Origin: Pedobacter nyackensis
GTDB taxonomy: Bacteria; Bacteroidota; Bacteroidia; Sphingobacteriales; Sphingobacteriaceae
Direction: 5' to 3'
Assembly (NCBI RefSeq): GCF_900176505.1
Contig: NZ_FWYB01000016.1
Coordinates: forward strand, 62,001-126,000
Length of the DNA: 64,000 nucleotides
Within the stretch, counting starts at the first letter, position 1, and each line of letters opens with the position of its first letter. Below are positions 17,927 to 26,700 of this stretch, piece after piece. The translations under genes and the position numbers were made by a program. The notes beneath the pieces are model-generated. The model did no database searches. It saw only the letters and a list, made by a program, of their open reading frames with translations, and was not told the DNA's origin.

Positions 17927-19246
17927 ATGGTGTCACAAATCCTATTTATAGCCATTACACTGGCTGCAGTAGCCCTGTTCAGTTATAACTTAAAGAAAGT
18001 TATTCGCAACATTCGTCTCGGAAGAGCCGTAGACCGGTCAGATCAGCCTCAAAAAAGACTGATGACCATGCTCAAAGTGGCATTCGGACAAACAAAAATG
18101 TTCTTCCGCCCCCTTCCGGCCTTCCTTCACTTCATTGTTTATGCAGGTTTCGTTATCATTAACCTCGAAGTATTAGAGATCATGATTGACGGAATCTTTG
18201 GTACACACCGCATATTTGGCGGCTTAGGTATTTTTTATGATGTCCTTATTGGCTCATTTGAATTCCTTGCCATCGGCGTGTGGATAGCCTGTGTCATTTT
18301 CCTAATCAGAAGAAACATTCTAAAACTGAAAAGATTTAGTGGTGTTGAAATGACCAGCTGGCCAAGATCGGATGCGAACTACATCCTGATTACCGAGATT
18401 TTACTCATGACTGCCTTTCTAACCATGAACGCAGCGGACGCAAAATTACAAGCCATAGGCGCTGGTCATTATACTACAGCAGGCTCATTTCCTGTAAGTC
18501 AGTTCCTGCAAAGTATTTTACCTGATTCAGAAAGCGGTCTTATCGCTATTGAAAGAGGCTGCTGGTGGTTCCACATCATAGGCATTTTTGCTTTTTTAAA
18601 CTATCTTCCCTACTCCAAGCATTTCCACATCATATTTGCCTTTCCAAATACTTATTTCTCCAACCTGGAGCCTAAGGGAGAGTTTACAAACATGCAAAGT
18701 GTAACCAATGAAGTAAAAGCTATGCTCGACCCTTCATTTACACCTCCGGATGCTGAACCTGGACGTTTTGGTGCAAAAGATGTAAATGACCTGAACTGGG
18801 TTAACCTGATGAACGCCTATACCTGTACTGAATGCGGTAGATGTACTTCTGTTTGTCCGGCCAACATTACCGGAAAACTTTTGTCTCCACGTAAAATAAT
18901 GATGGATACCCGCGATAGAATGGAAGAAGTAGGTAGAAATCTGGATAAAGCAGCTAAGAACAAAGAGGAAGCGAATATTACAGGATTTGACGATGGAAAA
19001 TCATTAATCGACACTTATATCACCCGTGAAGAAATATGGGCTTGTACCAGCTGCAATGCCTGCACACAGGCCTGTCCAATCAACATTGATCCCTTGTCTA
19101 TCATTACCGAGCTGAGAAGATATGCAGTAATGGAAGAATCACAGTCGCCAGCCAGCATCAGTACCATGTTGGGTAACATTGAAAACAACGGGGCACCATG
19201 GAAATATTCTCCGGCCGACAGGTTCAACTGGGCTAAGGAGAGTTAG
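17927..19246 (+). CDS. Membrane (Fe-S)-binding oxidoreductase subunit (HdrD/GlpC-like)
   Basis: 439 residues. The N-terminal half has about five to six hydrophobic helices resembling the NarI/HdrE-type heme b anchor. The C-terminal half has two [4Fe-4S] motifs: C300-C303-C306 with C310, and C373-C376-C379 with C383, each followed by Pro as in ferredoxins. It pairs with the next gene, which supplies the cysteine-rich CCG domains. Together they look like a quinone-linked Fe-S oxidoreductase split over two genes. The electron donor and the substrate are unknown. Confidence 0.85.
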   Translation: MVSQILFIAITLAAVALFSYNLKKVIRNIRLGRAVDRSDQPQKRLMTMLKVAFGQTKMFFRPLPAFLHFIVYAGFVIINLEVLEIMIDGIFGTHRIFGGLGIFYDVLIGSFEFLAIGVWIACVIFLIRRNILKLKRFSGVEMTSWPRSDANYILITEILLMTAFLTMNAADAKLQAIGAGHYTTAGSFPVSQFLQSILPDSESGLIAIERGCWWFHIIGIFAFLNYLPYSKHFHIIFAFPNTYFSNLEPKGEFTNMQSVTNEVKAMLDPSFTPPDAEPGRFGAKDVNDLNWVNLMNAYTCTECGRCTSVCPANITGKLLSPRKIMMDTRDRMEEVGRNLDKAAKNKEEANITGFDDGKSLIDTYITREEIWACTSCNACTQACPINIDPLSIITELRRYAVMEESQSPASISTMLGNIENNGAPWKYSPADRFNWAKES

Positions 19247-19305
19247 GTAACCGGCATTAAGGAATAAAAGAATAAAGATTTAAAGAAATAGCTTAAACAT
19301 CAAAT

Positions 19306-20106
19306 ATGAGCACGCAACTAAATTTTGAAGTGCCAACAATGGCAGAGATGATAGCCAAAGGCGAAGAACCCGAAATTTTATTCTGGGTAGGCTGCGCCGG
19401 AAGTTACGACGAAAGAGCACAGAAAACCACACGTGACATCTGCAAAATATTACATCATGTTGGCTTAAAATACGCGGTGTTGGGTACAGAAGAAAGCTGT
19501 ACCGGCGATCCGGCAAAACGTGCAGGAAATGAATTCCTGTTCCAGATGCAAGCTATGACCAACATAGAAGTACTAAATGGTTATAACATCAAGAAAATAG
19601 TTACGGGATGTCCGCATTGTTTCAACACCATCAAAAACGAATACCCTGGTCTTGGCGGCAACTATGAAGTCATACACCATACCCAACTTATACAGCAGCT
19701 GATAGACGAAGGTAAGCTTAAGGCCGAAGGTGGGGAAAGCTTTAAAGGCAAAAAGATCACTTACCACGACCCTTGCTATTTAGGTCGCGGAAACGATGTA
19801 TATGAAGCTCCAAGAAAAGCTTTAGAAGCTCTAGATGCTCAGCTTGTAGAAATGAAACGCTGCAAAACCAACGGCCTATGCTGTGGTGCTGGTGGCGCAC
19901 AGATGTTTAAAGAACCTGAAAAAGGAAACAAAGACATCAATATCGAAAGAATTGAAGAAGCACTTGAAACCCAACCACAGGTAATTGCGGCCTCATGCCC
20001 TTTTTGCATGACCATGCTTAGTGATGGGGTAAAAATGAAAGATCAGGACGAAAACGTTCAGGTATTGGATATTGCCGAAATTACCGCAAGAGCAAATGGA
20101 TTGTAA
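19306..20106 (+). CDS. (Fe-S)-binding protein with two cysteine-rich CCG domains
   Basis: 266 residues, soluble. The cysteine-rich (DUF224/CCG) domain occurs twice: FWVGCAGSYDERA with a later GCPHCFNT, and HDPCYLGRGNDVYEAPR with LCCGAGGAQMF and ASCPFCMTM. These domains bind Fe-S clusters in HdrB, GlpC and LutA. The gene follows the membrane Fe-S subunit by 59 bases and probably forms a complex with it. It overlaps the start of the next gene. Confidence 0.85.
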   Translation: MSTQLNFEVPTMAEMIAKGEEPEILFWVGCAGSYDERAQKTTRDICKILHHVGLKYAVLGTEESCTGDPAKRAGNEFLFQMQAMTNIEVLNGYNIKKIVTGCPHCFNTIKNEYPGLGGNYEVIHHTQLIQQLIDEGKLKAEGGESFKGKKITYHDPCYLGRGNDVYEAPRKALEALDAQLVEMKRCKTNGLCCGAGGAQMFKEPEKGNKDINIERIEEALETQPQVIAASCPFCMTMLSDGVKMKDQDENVQVLDIAEITARANGL

Positions 20107-20893
20107 TCATCTTTTCATAGCCTCCCTAAACTCCGGCAGCAACGGAAACTGCTACTATGTAGGCAACCACAATGAAGCCATTTTGGTTGATGCTGGTATA
20201 TCGTGCAGGGAGACAGAGAAAAGAATGCTGAGACTTGGCCTTTCTATGCAAAAAGTAAAGGCCATTTTTATTTCTCACGAACATACCGACCACATCAAGG
20301 GCCTCGCTACCTTGGCCTCAAAGTATAATTTACCTATTTACATCAATCCTGGAACCCTGGCAGGCTGTCCACTAAACCTTAGGGAAGATCTCCTCAGAAC
20401 ACTCAAGATTGACCAACCCATACAAATAGGCAACCTACTCGTTACCGGCTTCCTCAAACTACACGATGCCTCAGAGCCTGTTAGCTTTGTTGTTTCCTGT
20501 GGAGAGACTAAAGTTGGTGTATTTACCGATCTGGGAGCAGTATGCGAACAGCTTACCTTTCACTTCAAACAATGTCATGCCGCATTTCTGGAAACCAATT
20601 ATGATGATGAACTACTCCAAAAAAGCGCATACCCATATTTCTTAAAAAAGCGCGTCAGCGGAGGGAGAGGTCACTTGTCTAACCAACAGGCACTGGAGCT
20701 TTTCATTGCCCATAAACCGACCTTCATGACCCACCTGCTACTTTCTCACCTATCTAAAGACAACAATTGTCCGGAATTAGCTGCCAACCTGTTTACGCAA
20801 CATGCAAACGGCACGGAGATCATCGTCGCATCCAGACACGAAGAAACAAAGGTTTATACTATTTTAGAGCCAGCAGCTGTGCATTCATTTTAA
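20096..20893 (+). CDS. MBL-fold metallohydrolase, WalJ/YycJ-like
   Basis: 265 residues from the ATG at 20096 (MDCNHLFIASLNSGSNGN). An in-frame TTG at 20072 exists but the ATG fits the conserved N-terminus better. The metal site SHEHTDHIKG (HxHxDH) is intact, with later His and Asp residues (LKLHDASEP, FTDLG). The family includes YycJ/WalJ, linked to cell-wall and DNA-repair functions in Firmicutes; the role in Bacteroidota is not established. The start overlaps the previous gene by 11 bases, so the two are probably translationally coupled. The 3' end overlaps the convergent next gene by 35 bases. Confidence 0.85.
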   Translation: MDCNHLFIASLNSGSNGNCYYVGNHNEAILVDAGISCRETEKRMLRLGLSMQKVKAIFISHEHTDHIKGLATLASKYNLPIYINPGTLAGCPLNLREDLLRTLKIDQPIQIGNLLVTGFLKLHDASEPVSFVVSCGETKVGVFTDLGAVCEQLTFHFKQCHAAFLETNYDDELLQKSAYPYFLKKRVSGGRGHLSNQQALELFIAHKPTFMTHLLLSHLSKDNNCPELAANLFTQHANGTEIIVASRHEETKVYTILEPAAVHSF

Positions 20894-21344
20894 TCAGCCG
20901 CTCCGAAAGATCTGAAAGATCCTGAGGCTCTATATTTTTGAGTGGAATAACCATGTATGTAGCCATGCTGTCAATATCCCCACCCCTTTTATCATTGTAG
21001 GTCTGAACGATTACATTTTCGCCTTTGGTACGCAAATAAAGCGCTCCGTTTTTATCCGTCCCATAATAATCTAAATCCTTAAATTTAACCAGGTTAAAAG
21101 AGAAATACTCCACCTTACCATTGGTATAAAAACGCTTATATCTGCAAAACCCAGTGTTGGTAACATTTAACTCGTACCGCTTAACTTCCGCCTCGCAATG
21201 CTCACTATCATGATGTTCCAGAAGCTTTTTCTGAATATAAGCAAGTTGCTCATCCAAAGTAATATCCATGCTAAAAGCCATAAATATCAGGCAGAACAAC
21301 AAGGAGAGGGACATTTTCAAGCTCAATGTAAACTTATTCATCAC
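20859..21344 (-). CDS. Exported protein of unknown function
   Basis: 161 residues. A hydrophobic signal (about residues 8-25) precedes a small domain with paired residues FCRYKRFYTNGKVEYFSFNL and a strand-rich centre. I do not recognise the family. It converges on the metallohydrolase and their 3' ends overlap by 35 bases, which makes the last ten codons serve two genes. Base usage looks like that of its neighbours. Confidence 0.65.
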   Translation of the reverse strand: MMNKFTLSLKMSLSLLFCLIFMAFSMDITLDEQLAYIQKKLLEHHDSEHCEAEVKRYELNVTNTGFCRYKRFYTNGKVEYFSFNLVKFKDLDYYGTDKNGALYLRTKGENVIVQTYNDKRGGDIDSMATYMVIPLKNIEPQDLSDLSERLIKMNAQLLALK

Positions 21345-21392
21345 ATCAATAATTTAGCTGCATCAAATTAAATAATTTCTTAAATTTGGAGT

Positions 21393-21872
21393 ATGAGTTT
21401 TTCTCCACAATCTAAAGTTTGGGTTTACCAAAGTAACCGTGCATTTACAAATGACGAGGTACCTGCTATTCAGCAAAAGTTGAATGACTTTACTACGCAA
21501 TGGACAGCACACGGACACCAGTTAAAGGCGGAAGCGCGTGTAGTTCATCAGTTCTTTATTGTGTTTATTGTTGATGAGACCGCTGCGGGTGTTACTGGAT
21601 GTTCTATTGACGCCTCTGTACGCGTAATCAAAGAGATTGAGCAGCTATATAACGTCGACCTTTTCGACAGGTTTAACATTGCTTACAAGATAAATGACAA
21701 AGTAATTGTAACCAATAAGGAGGATTTCGAAACCTTAGTAAACATTAAAACTGTAGGTCCGAAAACCATCGTTTTCAACAACCTGGTACAAACACTGGAA
21801 GAGTTTGAAAACAAATGGGAAATTCCTTTCGAAAACAGCTGGCATAGCAAGGTTTTTGCTCATTTACTATAA
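21393..21872 (+). CDS. Conserved small protein of Bacteroidota, function unknown
   Basis: 159 residues, no signal peptide, cytoplasmic. Compact alpha/beta protein with segments FSPQSKVWVYQSNR and GCSIDASVRVIKEIEQ. Homologues are sometimes labelled ABC transporter ATPase, but I see no Walker A, signature or Walker B motif, so that label is not supported. A TAAATTTG -7-like box lies at 21381-21388, very close to the ATG, without a clear -33 element. Confidence 0.7.
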   Translation: MSFSPQSKVWVYQSNRAFTNDEVPAIQQKLNDFTTQWTAHGHQLKAEARVVHQFFIVFIVDETAAGVTGCSIDASVRVIKEIEQLYNVDLFDRFNIAYKINDKVIVTNKEDFETLVNIKTVGPKTIVFNNLVQTLEEFENKWEIPFENSWHSKVFAHLL

Positions 21873-21905
21873 CCGACCTTTATTTTAAGGCTTTTTTTCA
21901 ATATT

Positions 21906-22940
21906 CTATTTATAAATTAACACCTGGATTTTACCATCTGCGGTAACTGTGCCTCTATACATACCTTCTGTATTAAAAGGCATGGCAATCTGGCCATTTT
22001 TATCCAGCGCAATCAATCCTCCGTCGCCACCCATTTTCCCTACTTTATCCAGGACAGCTTTGGCAGCTTCGGCGACAGGCATTTTTTTATACTCCATCAT
22101 GGCAGAGATGTCATGTGCCACTACGTTTCTGATATAAAACTCACCCCATCCGGTGCAGGAAATACCTGCGGTTTCATTATTGGCATAAGTTCCAGCCCCA
22201 ATAATCGGCGAATCACCAACTCTGCCATATTTTTTATTCGTCATACCACCAGTTGAAGTTGCAGCAGCGAGATTTCCGTTTTTATCAAGTGCTACAGCTC
22301 CTACAGTCCCAAACTTGTAATCTCTATTAATAGCACCCAACTTCATTGATTTCTTATTTCCATGATCTAATACGGCTTTTGTAGAATCTTGTTTGATTGC
22401 CTTTTGTAATCCTTCCCAACGTTCTTTGGTATAGAAATAAGATGGGTGAACCATCGTTAAGCCTGCCTGTTTCGCAAAAACTTCAGCACCCGGACCAACC
22501 ATCATCACATGTTCAGACTTTTCCATCACTGCCCTTGCCGCAGATATAGGATTTTTAATTGTAGTTACTCCCGCCACAGCTCCAGCCATAAGCGTTTTAC
22601 CATCCATTATAGATGCATCCATTTCATTCCTGCCATCATGGGTAAAAACAGCACCTTTGCCTGCGTTAAATAATGGAGAATCTTCCATAACATGAATGGT
22701 AGCCTCAACTGCATCAAGACTCGTTTTACCTGCCTTTAAAGCGTTGTATCCTGTTTGCAAAGCCCGGGTTAATGCAGCTCGGTAAGCTGCCTCCTTTTTT
22801 GCACTCATATTTGCTTTGATAATGGTACCCGCGCCACCATGGATAACAAGGATATATTTCTCTTTTTTCTCTTGCGCATTTATTGTTGTTACCGATAAAC
22901 AAAGCAGCAAAGCGATTACAGATTTCAAATTACCTTTCAT
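21906..22940 (-). CDS. Exported isoaspartyl peptidase / plant-type L-asparaginase
   Basis: 344 residues with a signal peptide (about 1-22, TTINAQ). The Ntn-hydrolase family is clear: N-terminal HGGAGTI, then the autocleavage site with Thr nucleophile T212 in FGTVGAVALD, and downstream STGGMTNKKYGRVGDSPIIG and GTYANN. The precursor would cut before T212 to form alpha and beta subunits. It hydrolyses beta-aspartyl peptides or asparagine, here probably in the periplasm. It lies 22 bases downstream of mtgA on the same strand. Confidence 0.92.
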   Translation of the reverse strand: MKGNLKSVIALLLCLSVTTINAQEKKEKYILVIHGGAGTIIKANMSAKKEAAYRAALTRALQTGYNALKAGKTSLDAVEATIHVMEDSPLFNAGKGAVFTHDGRNEMDASIMDGKTLMAGAVAGVTTIKNPISAARAVMEKSEHVMMVGPGAEVFAKQAGLTMVHPSYFYTKERWEGLQKAIKQDSTKAVLDHGNKKSMKLGAINRDYKFGTVGAVALDKNGNLAAATSTGGMTNKKYGRVGDSPIIGAGTYANNETAGISCTGWGEFYIRNVVAHDISAMMEYKKMPVAEAAKAVLDKVGKMGGDGGLIALDKNGQIAMPFNTEGMYRGTVTADGKIQVLIYK

Positions 22941-22962
22941 ATTATAAAGATCTATTCAGCGT

Positions 22963-23685
22963 TTAAAAATCCAGAGGACCTAGTCTTTTCATGTTTCTCA
23001 TGATCAGGTACTGGCGGTGTTTGATATATCGTGTTGGATTCTTTGGACTCCACTTTCTTGGGTTAGGGAAGCAAGCTGCAATCAATGCGGCCTGAGAACG
23101 GCTAAGTGTAGTGCAAGACTTACCAAAATAAGCTTGTGCGGCAGCTTCGGCACCATAGATGCCATCCCCCATCTCTATCACATTCAGGTATACTTCAAGT
23201 ATCCGCTCCTTACTCCAGAAAGCTTCTATTAAAAGCGTAAAATAAGCTTCAAAACCTTTTCTTATCCAGGAACGGCCAGGCCAAAGAAACACATTCTTAG
23301 CTGTTTGCTGAGAAATGGTGCTCCCTCCTTTAACCCTTTTACTCTTTTTATTGGTTTCAAAAGCCTTCTCTATGGCCTTTACATCAAAACCGATATGGTT
23401 TAAAAACAACTGATCTTCTGCCGAAACAGCAGCACGCTTCATGTTATCGGCAATATCTACAAAGTCCACCCAATCCTTTTCCATTTTAAGCGGCTTTCCC
23501 TCAGTCTTGCGCTCAATATTCCGCAATACCATCAACAAGGTAATTGGAGGATTAATAAACCGGTAGGCGAGTACCCATAAAACACTAACCAATAAGAACC
23601 AGAGAAAGATCCTGGTTACCACCGAAATAATTCTTTTAAAGCGAGAGGGGCCAGACTTTCTGGTTGTCTGTTTACGTTTTGACAT
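22963..23685 (-). CDS. mtgA: Monofunctional peptidoglycan transglycosylase
   Basis: 240 residues. A basic N-terminus and one transmembrane helix (about 20-40) precede a GT51 domain: AEDQLFLNHIGFD with the catalytic Glu, KGGSTISQQTAKN, and EVYLNVIEMGDGIYGAEAAA. There is no transpeptidase domain, so it polymerises glycan strands only. The length and domain order match MtgA. The gene follows the rpsF-rpsR-rplI operon on the same strand but is separated from it by a terminator. Confidence 0.95.
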   Translation of the reverse strand: MSKRKQTTRKSGPSRFKRIISVVTRIFLWFLLVSVLWVLAYRFINPPITLLMVLRNIERKTEGKPLKMEKDWVDFVDIADNMKRAAVSAEDQLFLNHIGFDVKAIEKAFETNKKSKRVKGGSTISQQTAKNVFLWPGRSWIRKGFEAYFTLLIEAFWSKERILEVYLNVIEMGDGIYGAEAAAQAYFGKSCTTLSRSQAALIAACFPNPRKWSPKNPTRYIKHRQYLIMRNMKRLGPLDF

Positions 23686-23711
23686 TGGGCCAAAGATAAA
23701 AAAAAAGGCAT

Positions 23712-23740
23712 AAAAAAAGCGCCCTGAAACTCAGGGCGCT
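23712..23740 (-). terminator. Rho-independent terminator after rplI
   Basis: Perfect 10-bp stem AGCGCCCTGA/TCAGGGCGCT (23718-23727, 23731-23740) with a 3-base loop. On the minus strand it is followed by a run of T residues (A tract 23712-23718). It lies 21 bases past the rplI stop and just before mtgA. Confidence 0.9.
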
Positions 23741-23761
23741 CTTAATATCAGTATAAGATGA

Positions 23762-24205
23762 TTACTCAGCTACAACTTCGAAAGAAACCTTAACTTTCAC
23801 TTCTTTGTGTAAGTTTAAGTTAGCAACATATTCGCCAACAAATTTAGGCTCAGTTTCGAAAGTGATACGGCGACGGTCAACATCAAAACCTTTTTGTTTC
23901 AATGCATCAGCAATCATAATGGTGTTAACTGCACCAAAAATCTTACCTGTTTCACCAGCTTTAGCACCGATAGACAATTTAACCTCAGCTAAACGTTCAG
24001 CAATGCCTTCAGCATCTTTCTTAATTTTATCTTGTTTAAAAGCAGCTTGCTTTAAGTTTTCCGCTAATACTTTTTTAGCTGAAGGAGTAGCCAAAGCACC
24101 AAATCCTTGAGGGATTAGGTAGTTACGACCATATCCTGGCTTTACATTAACGATATCATCTTTTTCCCCTAGGGATTTGATATCTTGTTTTAAAATAATT
24201 TCCAT
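23762..24205 (-). CDS. rplI: 50S ribosomal protein L9
   Basis: 147 residues of normal length. The N-terminal domain begins MEIILKQDIKSLGEKDDIV with the conserved YGRNYLIPQG motif (about 25-34), then the long connecting helix and the C-terminal 23S-binding domain (GKIFGAVNT). It is the third gene of the S6-S18-L9 operon, 10 bases after rpsR, and ends at a strong terminator. Confidence 0.98.
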   Translation of the reverse strand: MEIILKQDIKSLGEKDDIVNVKPGYGRNYLIPQGFGALATPSAKKVLAENLKQAAFKQDKIKKDAEGIAERLAEVKLSIGAKAGETGKIFGAVNTIMIADALKQKGFDVDRRRITFETEPKFVGEYVANLNLHKEVKVKVSFEVVAE

Positions 24206-24215
24206 CTCTCAGCTC

Positions 24216-24479
24216 CTATTTTAATTGGTCAGCAACAAAAGGTAACAAACCAATGTGACGTGCGCGTTTTACCGCTTGAGCCACTTTACGTTGAAACTTC
24301 AATGAAGTACCGGTTAAACGGCGAGGTAATAATTTACCTTGATCATTGATGAATTTTAACAAGAAGTTTGCGTCTTTGTAATCAATATATTTAATACCAT
24401 TTTTTCTGAAACGGCAATATTTTTTTCTGTTATCGTCCACTTTTGGAGCAGTAACATATTGTATTTGATCTTTAGCCAT
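24216..24479 (-). CDS. rpsR: 30S ribosomal protein S18
   Basis: 87 residues with the S18 core KYIDYKDANFLLKFI and the basic segment QAVKRARHIGLLPF. It partners with S6 on the small subunit. Its ATG overlaps the rpsF stop by one base (TAATG), indicating translational coupling that would keep S6 and S18 at equal levels. Confidence 0.98.
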   Translation of the reverse strand: MAKDQIQYVTAPKVDDNRKKYCRFRKNGIKYIDYKDANFLLKFINDQGKLLPRRLTGTSLKFQRKVAQAVKRARHIGLLPFVADQLK

Positions 24480-24838
24480 TATCCTGCAACCTCCTGTTTT
24501 GGTTTTTTGTTAAAAGCACCACTACGTTTTTTCTCATTATATGCAACCGCATGACGGTCTAATCTAATGGTAAGGAAACGTAGAACACGCTCATCACGCT
24601 TAAGCTCTAACTCCAACTTGTTAATTAATTCACCTGAAGATTTGTACTCTGTAAGGTGGAAAAATCCGCTTGCTTTTTTTTCAATCGGATACGCTAATTT
24701 TCTCAAACCCCAATTGTCCTCTTGAACAATTTCGGCACCGTTGTCAGTGATGATTTTGCTGAATTTGGCTAAAGCCTCTTTCGCTACTTCTTCTGACAAC
24801 AACGGGGTTAGAACGATAACAGTTTCGTACTGATTCAT
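24479..24838 (-). CDS. rpsF: 30S ribosomal protein S6
   Basis: 119 residues. It starts MNQYETVIVLTPLLSEE, with the family segment GLRKLAYPIEKKASGFF and RDERVLRFLTIRLDRHAV. A short basic tail follows. First gene of the S6-S18-L9 operon, expressed from the promoter at 24882-24913. Confidence 0.98.
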   Translation of the reverse strand: MNQYETVIVLTPLLSEEVAKEALAKFSKIITDNGAEIVQEDNWGLRKLAYPIEKKASGFFHLTEYKSSGELINKLELELKRDERVLRFLTIRLDRHAVAYNEKKRSGAFNKKPKQEVAG

Positions 24839-24881
24839 TGTTATATTATTTTTTTAATTAATCCGCTCTTAATGCGGGATG

Positions 24882-24913
24882 CAAAAATAGTGATAATTAT
24901 ATTAAGAAACAAA
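24882..24913 (-). promoter_or_regulatory. rpsF operon promoter
   Basis: On the minus strand, TTTG (24913-24910), a 20-base spacer and TATTTTTG (24889-24882) fit the Bacteroidota consensus. The transcript would have a leader of about 37 bases containing a small CCGC/GCGG stem; S6:S18 autoregulation through the leader is known elsewhere but cannot be shown here. Confidence 0.75.
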
Positions 24914-24979
24914 GGGTTTATTGAACATAAATTATCCGTGCAACGCACGCAATAGCCTAGAGACCAAAAACTTTAATCT

Positions 24980-25573
24980 TTAATTCAACTGAACAGTCTT
25001 CTCGAACTCTGCATCTTCAGTTCTAATCACAAAAGTCAATGCACTCGCACCTACTCCGGCTATTTTAAACCTTTTAATGCATTTCGAATCATCATCATAT
25101 ACCTTCTTATATAATTCCTCGTTGTATTTGTTTAAAACCTGAACCTCAATTGAGCCCTTAGGTGCATTTTTCAGGTTTAGCATCACCAACCCATCCTCAA
25201 TGGTTACAGCCGGATTAAACGCTTCAGTAATTGAAGGCTCAGAAACCTGCACATCCCCATCCTCAATAAGCACATTATACTCAGCCGTCCTGGATTGAGC
25301 AACAACCTTGAATCTATAATTTCCATCAGGGAAAGAATTCAAATCATATGTCTTGGTAGACCCCGCCTTAGCGTTGATTTTTTTCTTATATAAAACCTCA
25401 TTACCTGCTCCATAAATTGAAACTTCCATAATTTGAGCTTCATTCACAAAGAAAACAACAGATTTCTTATTAACACCTTCAGCTTTGAATGAAAAATCAT
25501 TTTCGCCCGCATACAAACAAGCAGAAACGAATAACAAAACTGCAGTAAAACCGATTTTTAATAAATTTTTCAT
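24980..25573 (-). CDS. Exported protein of unknown function
   Basis: 197 residues from the ATG at 25573 (MKNLLKIGFTAVLLFVSAC), chosen because it places the signal peptide at the N-terminus; an upstream in-frame start would add 14 unlikely residues. The mature part is made of beta strands arranged as two similar halves: a VNKKSVVFFVNEAQIMEVSI half and an NAPKGSIEVQVLNKYNEELY half, each ending in a Lys-rich strand. This suggests two small Ig-like or T9SS-sorting-like sandwiches. I do not recognise a specific family. Confidence 0.65.
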   Translation of the reverse strand: MKNLLKIGFTAVLLFVSACLYAGENDFSFKAEGVNKKSVVFFVNEAQIMEVSIYGAGNEVLYKKKINAKAGSTKTYDLNSFPDGNYRFKVVAQSRTAEYNVLIEDGDVQVSEPSITEAFNPAVTIEDGLVMLNLKNAPKGSIEVQVLNKYNEELYKKVYDDDSKCIKRFKIAGVGASALTFVIRTEDAEFEKTVQLN

Positions 25574-25758
25574 GATAAAAGAGTTTAAAAAGTTAACAAT
25601 TACTTTACAAGACAAAATTACATACAGATTCTATTAAACTTTTACGGCATATTCTCCAATACCTACACCATATTAACCTCAAAAAACTATTCTTACACTT
25701 AAGAAGAACACAACTGTCATTTTTTAAGTATTTTAGACAGAAATAATCGCAACAAACC

Positions 25759-26622
25759 ATGAAGCCAAGTCTTGAAATTATCGAACCCTCCTTCGGAAGT
25801 TCATTCTATTATTCAAAATATGCGGAGAAAGACAACAATAAAGCTCATATATGGCATTACCATCCTGAAATCGAGATGGTTTTTGTAAATGGCGGAGCTG
25901 GAAAACGGCAAATTGGAAGCCATGTATCTTATTATACGGATGGAGATTTAATCCTGATTGGCAGCAACTTACCTCATTGTGGTTTCACAGACACCAATAC
26001 AGGAAATAAAAACGAAACCGTTATTCAGATGAAACCCAATTTCCTGGGGTCGGTTTTTTTAGAGCTTGAAGAAACGAAATGTATTCCTGCATTATTTAAC
26101 AAAGCCAAAGGAGGTATTGCATTTGGTCCTGAAACAAAAAAAGCAGTGAGCGACCGAATTGAAATGATGGATGATCAACTACCTTTTGAAAGATTACTCA
26201 CATTATTGAACATTTTAAAAGAACTGGAAAATTCTGACGATTATAAAATTTTAAATGCTGCCGGATTCTCGATGGAAATGCAAATCCAGGATAACGACAG
26301 AATCAATATGGTTTTTAACTATGTTAAAGATCATTTCCAGGAAGAGATCAATTTAATCGCTATTGCAGAAATGTCTAACATGACCGTCCCTTCTTTCTGC
26401 AGATATTTCAAGAAGATCACAAAAAAAACATTTACCCAATTTGTAAACGAATACAGAATTGTGCACGCCTCCAAGCTATTGGCAGAAAAACAAATCAGCA
26501 TTTCAAATATTAGTTTTGAAAGCGGCTTTAACAATTTCGGTCACTTTAATAAGCTATTTAAAGAGTTCACAGGGAAAAGTGCTTCACAATATAGAAAGGA
26601 GCTTAAGTCAGTTTTCAAATAA
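25759..26622 (+). CDS. AraC-family transcriptional regulator with cupin sensor
   Basis: 287 residues. The N-terminal part (about 20-90) is an AraC cupin: HIWHYHPEIEMVFVNGGAGKRQIG, with a typical DLILIGSNLPHCGF strand. The C-terminal HTH_18 domain (about 188-285) has INLIAIAEMSNMTVPSFCRYF and the second helix pair ISNISFESGFNNFGHFNKLF. This resembles regulators of sugar metabolism genes. No target is evident; the neighbours are housekeeping genes. Confidence 0.9.
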   Translation: MKPSLEIIEPSFGSSFYYSKYAEKDNNKAHIWHYHPEIEMVFVNGGAGKRQIGSHVSYYTDGDLILIGSNLPHCGFTDTNTGNKNETVIQMKPNFLGSVFLELEETKCIPALFNKAKGGIAFGPETKKAVSDRIEMMDDQLPFERLLTLLNILKELENSDDYKILNAAGFSMEMQIQDNDRINMVFNYVKDHFQEEINLIAIAEMSNMTVPSFCRYFKKITKKTFTQFVNEYRIVHASKLLAEKQISISNISFESGFNNFGHFNKLFKEFTGKSASQYRKELKSVFK

Positions 26623-26700
26623 TATTTTACAGTCAAATTTTCAACATTCCGGACTTCTAATATTCCAACCTCAACAAAAATTCCTATTTTCGTGGACGAA

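Noticed and set aside
20072..20095. TTG at 20072 as the start of the metallohydrolase
   Set aside because: It would add eight residues that do not resemble the family; the ATG at 20096 gives the usual N-terminus.
21393..21872. ABC transporter ATPase label for the 159-residue protein
   Set aside because: No Walker A, Walker B or signature motif is visible; kept as function unknown.
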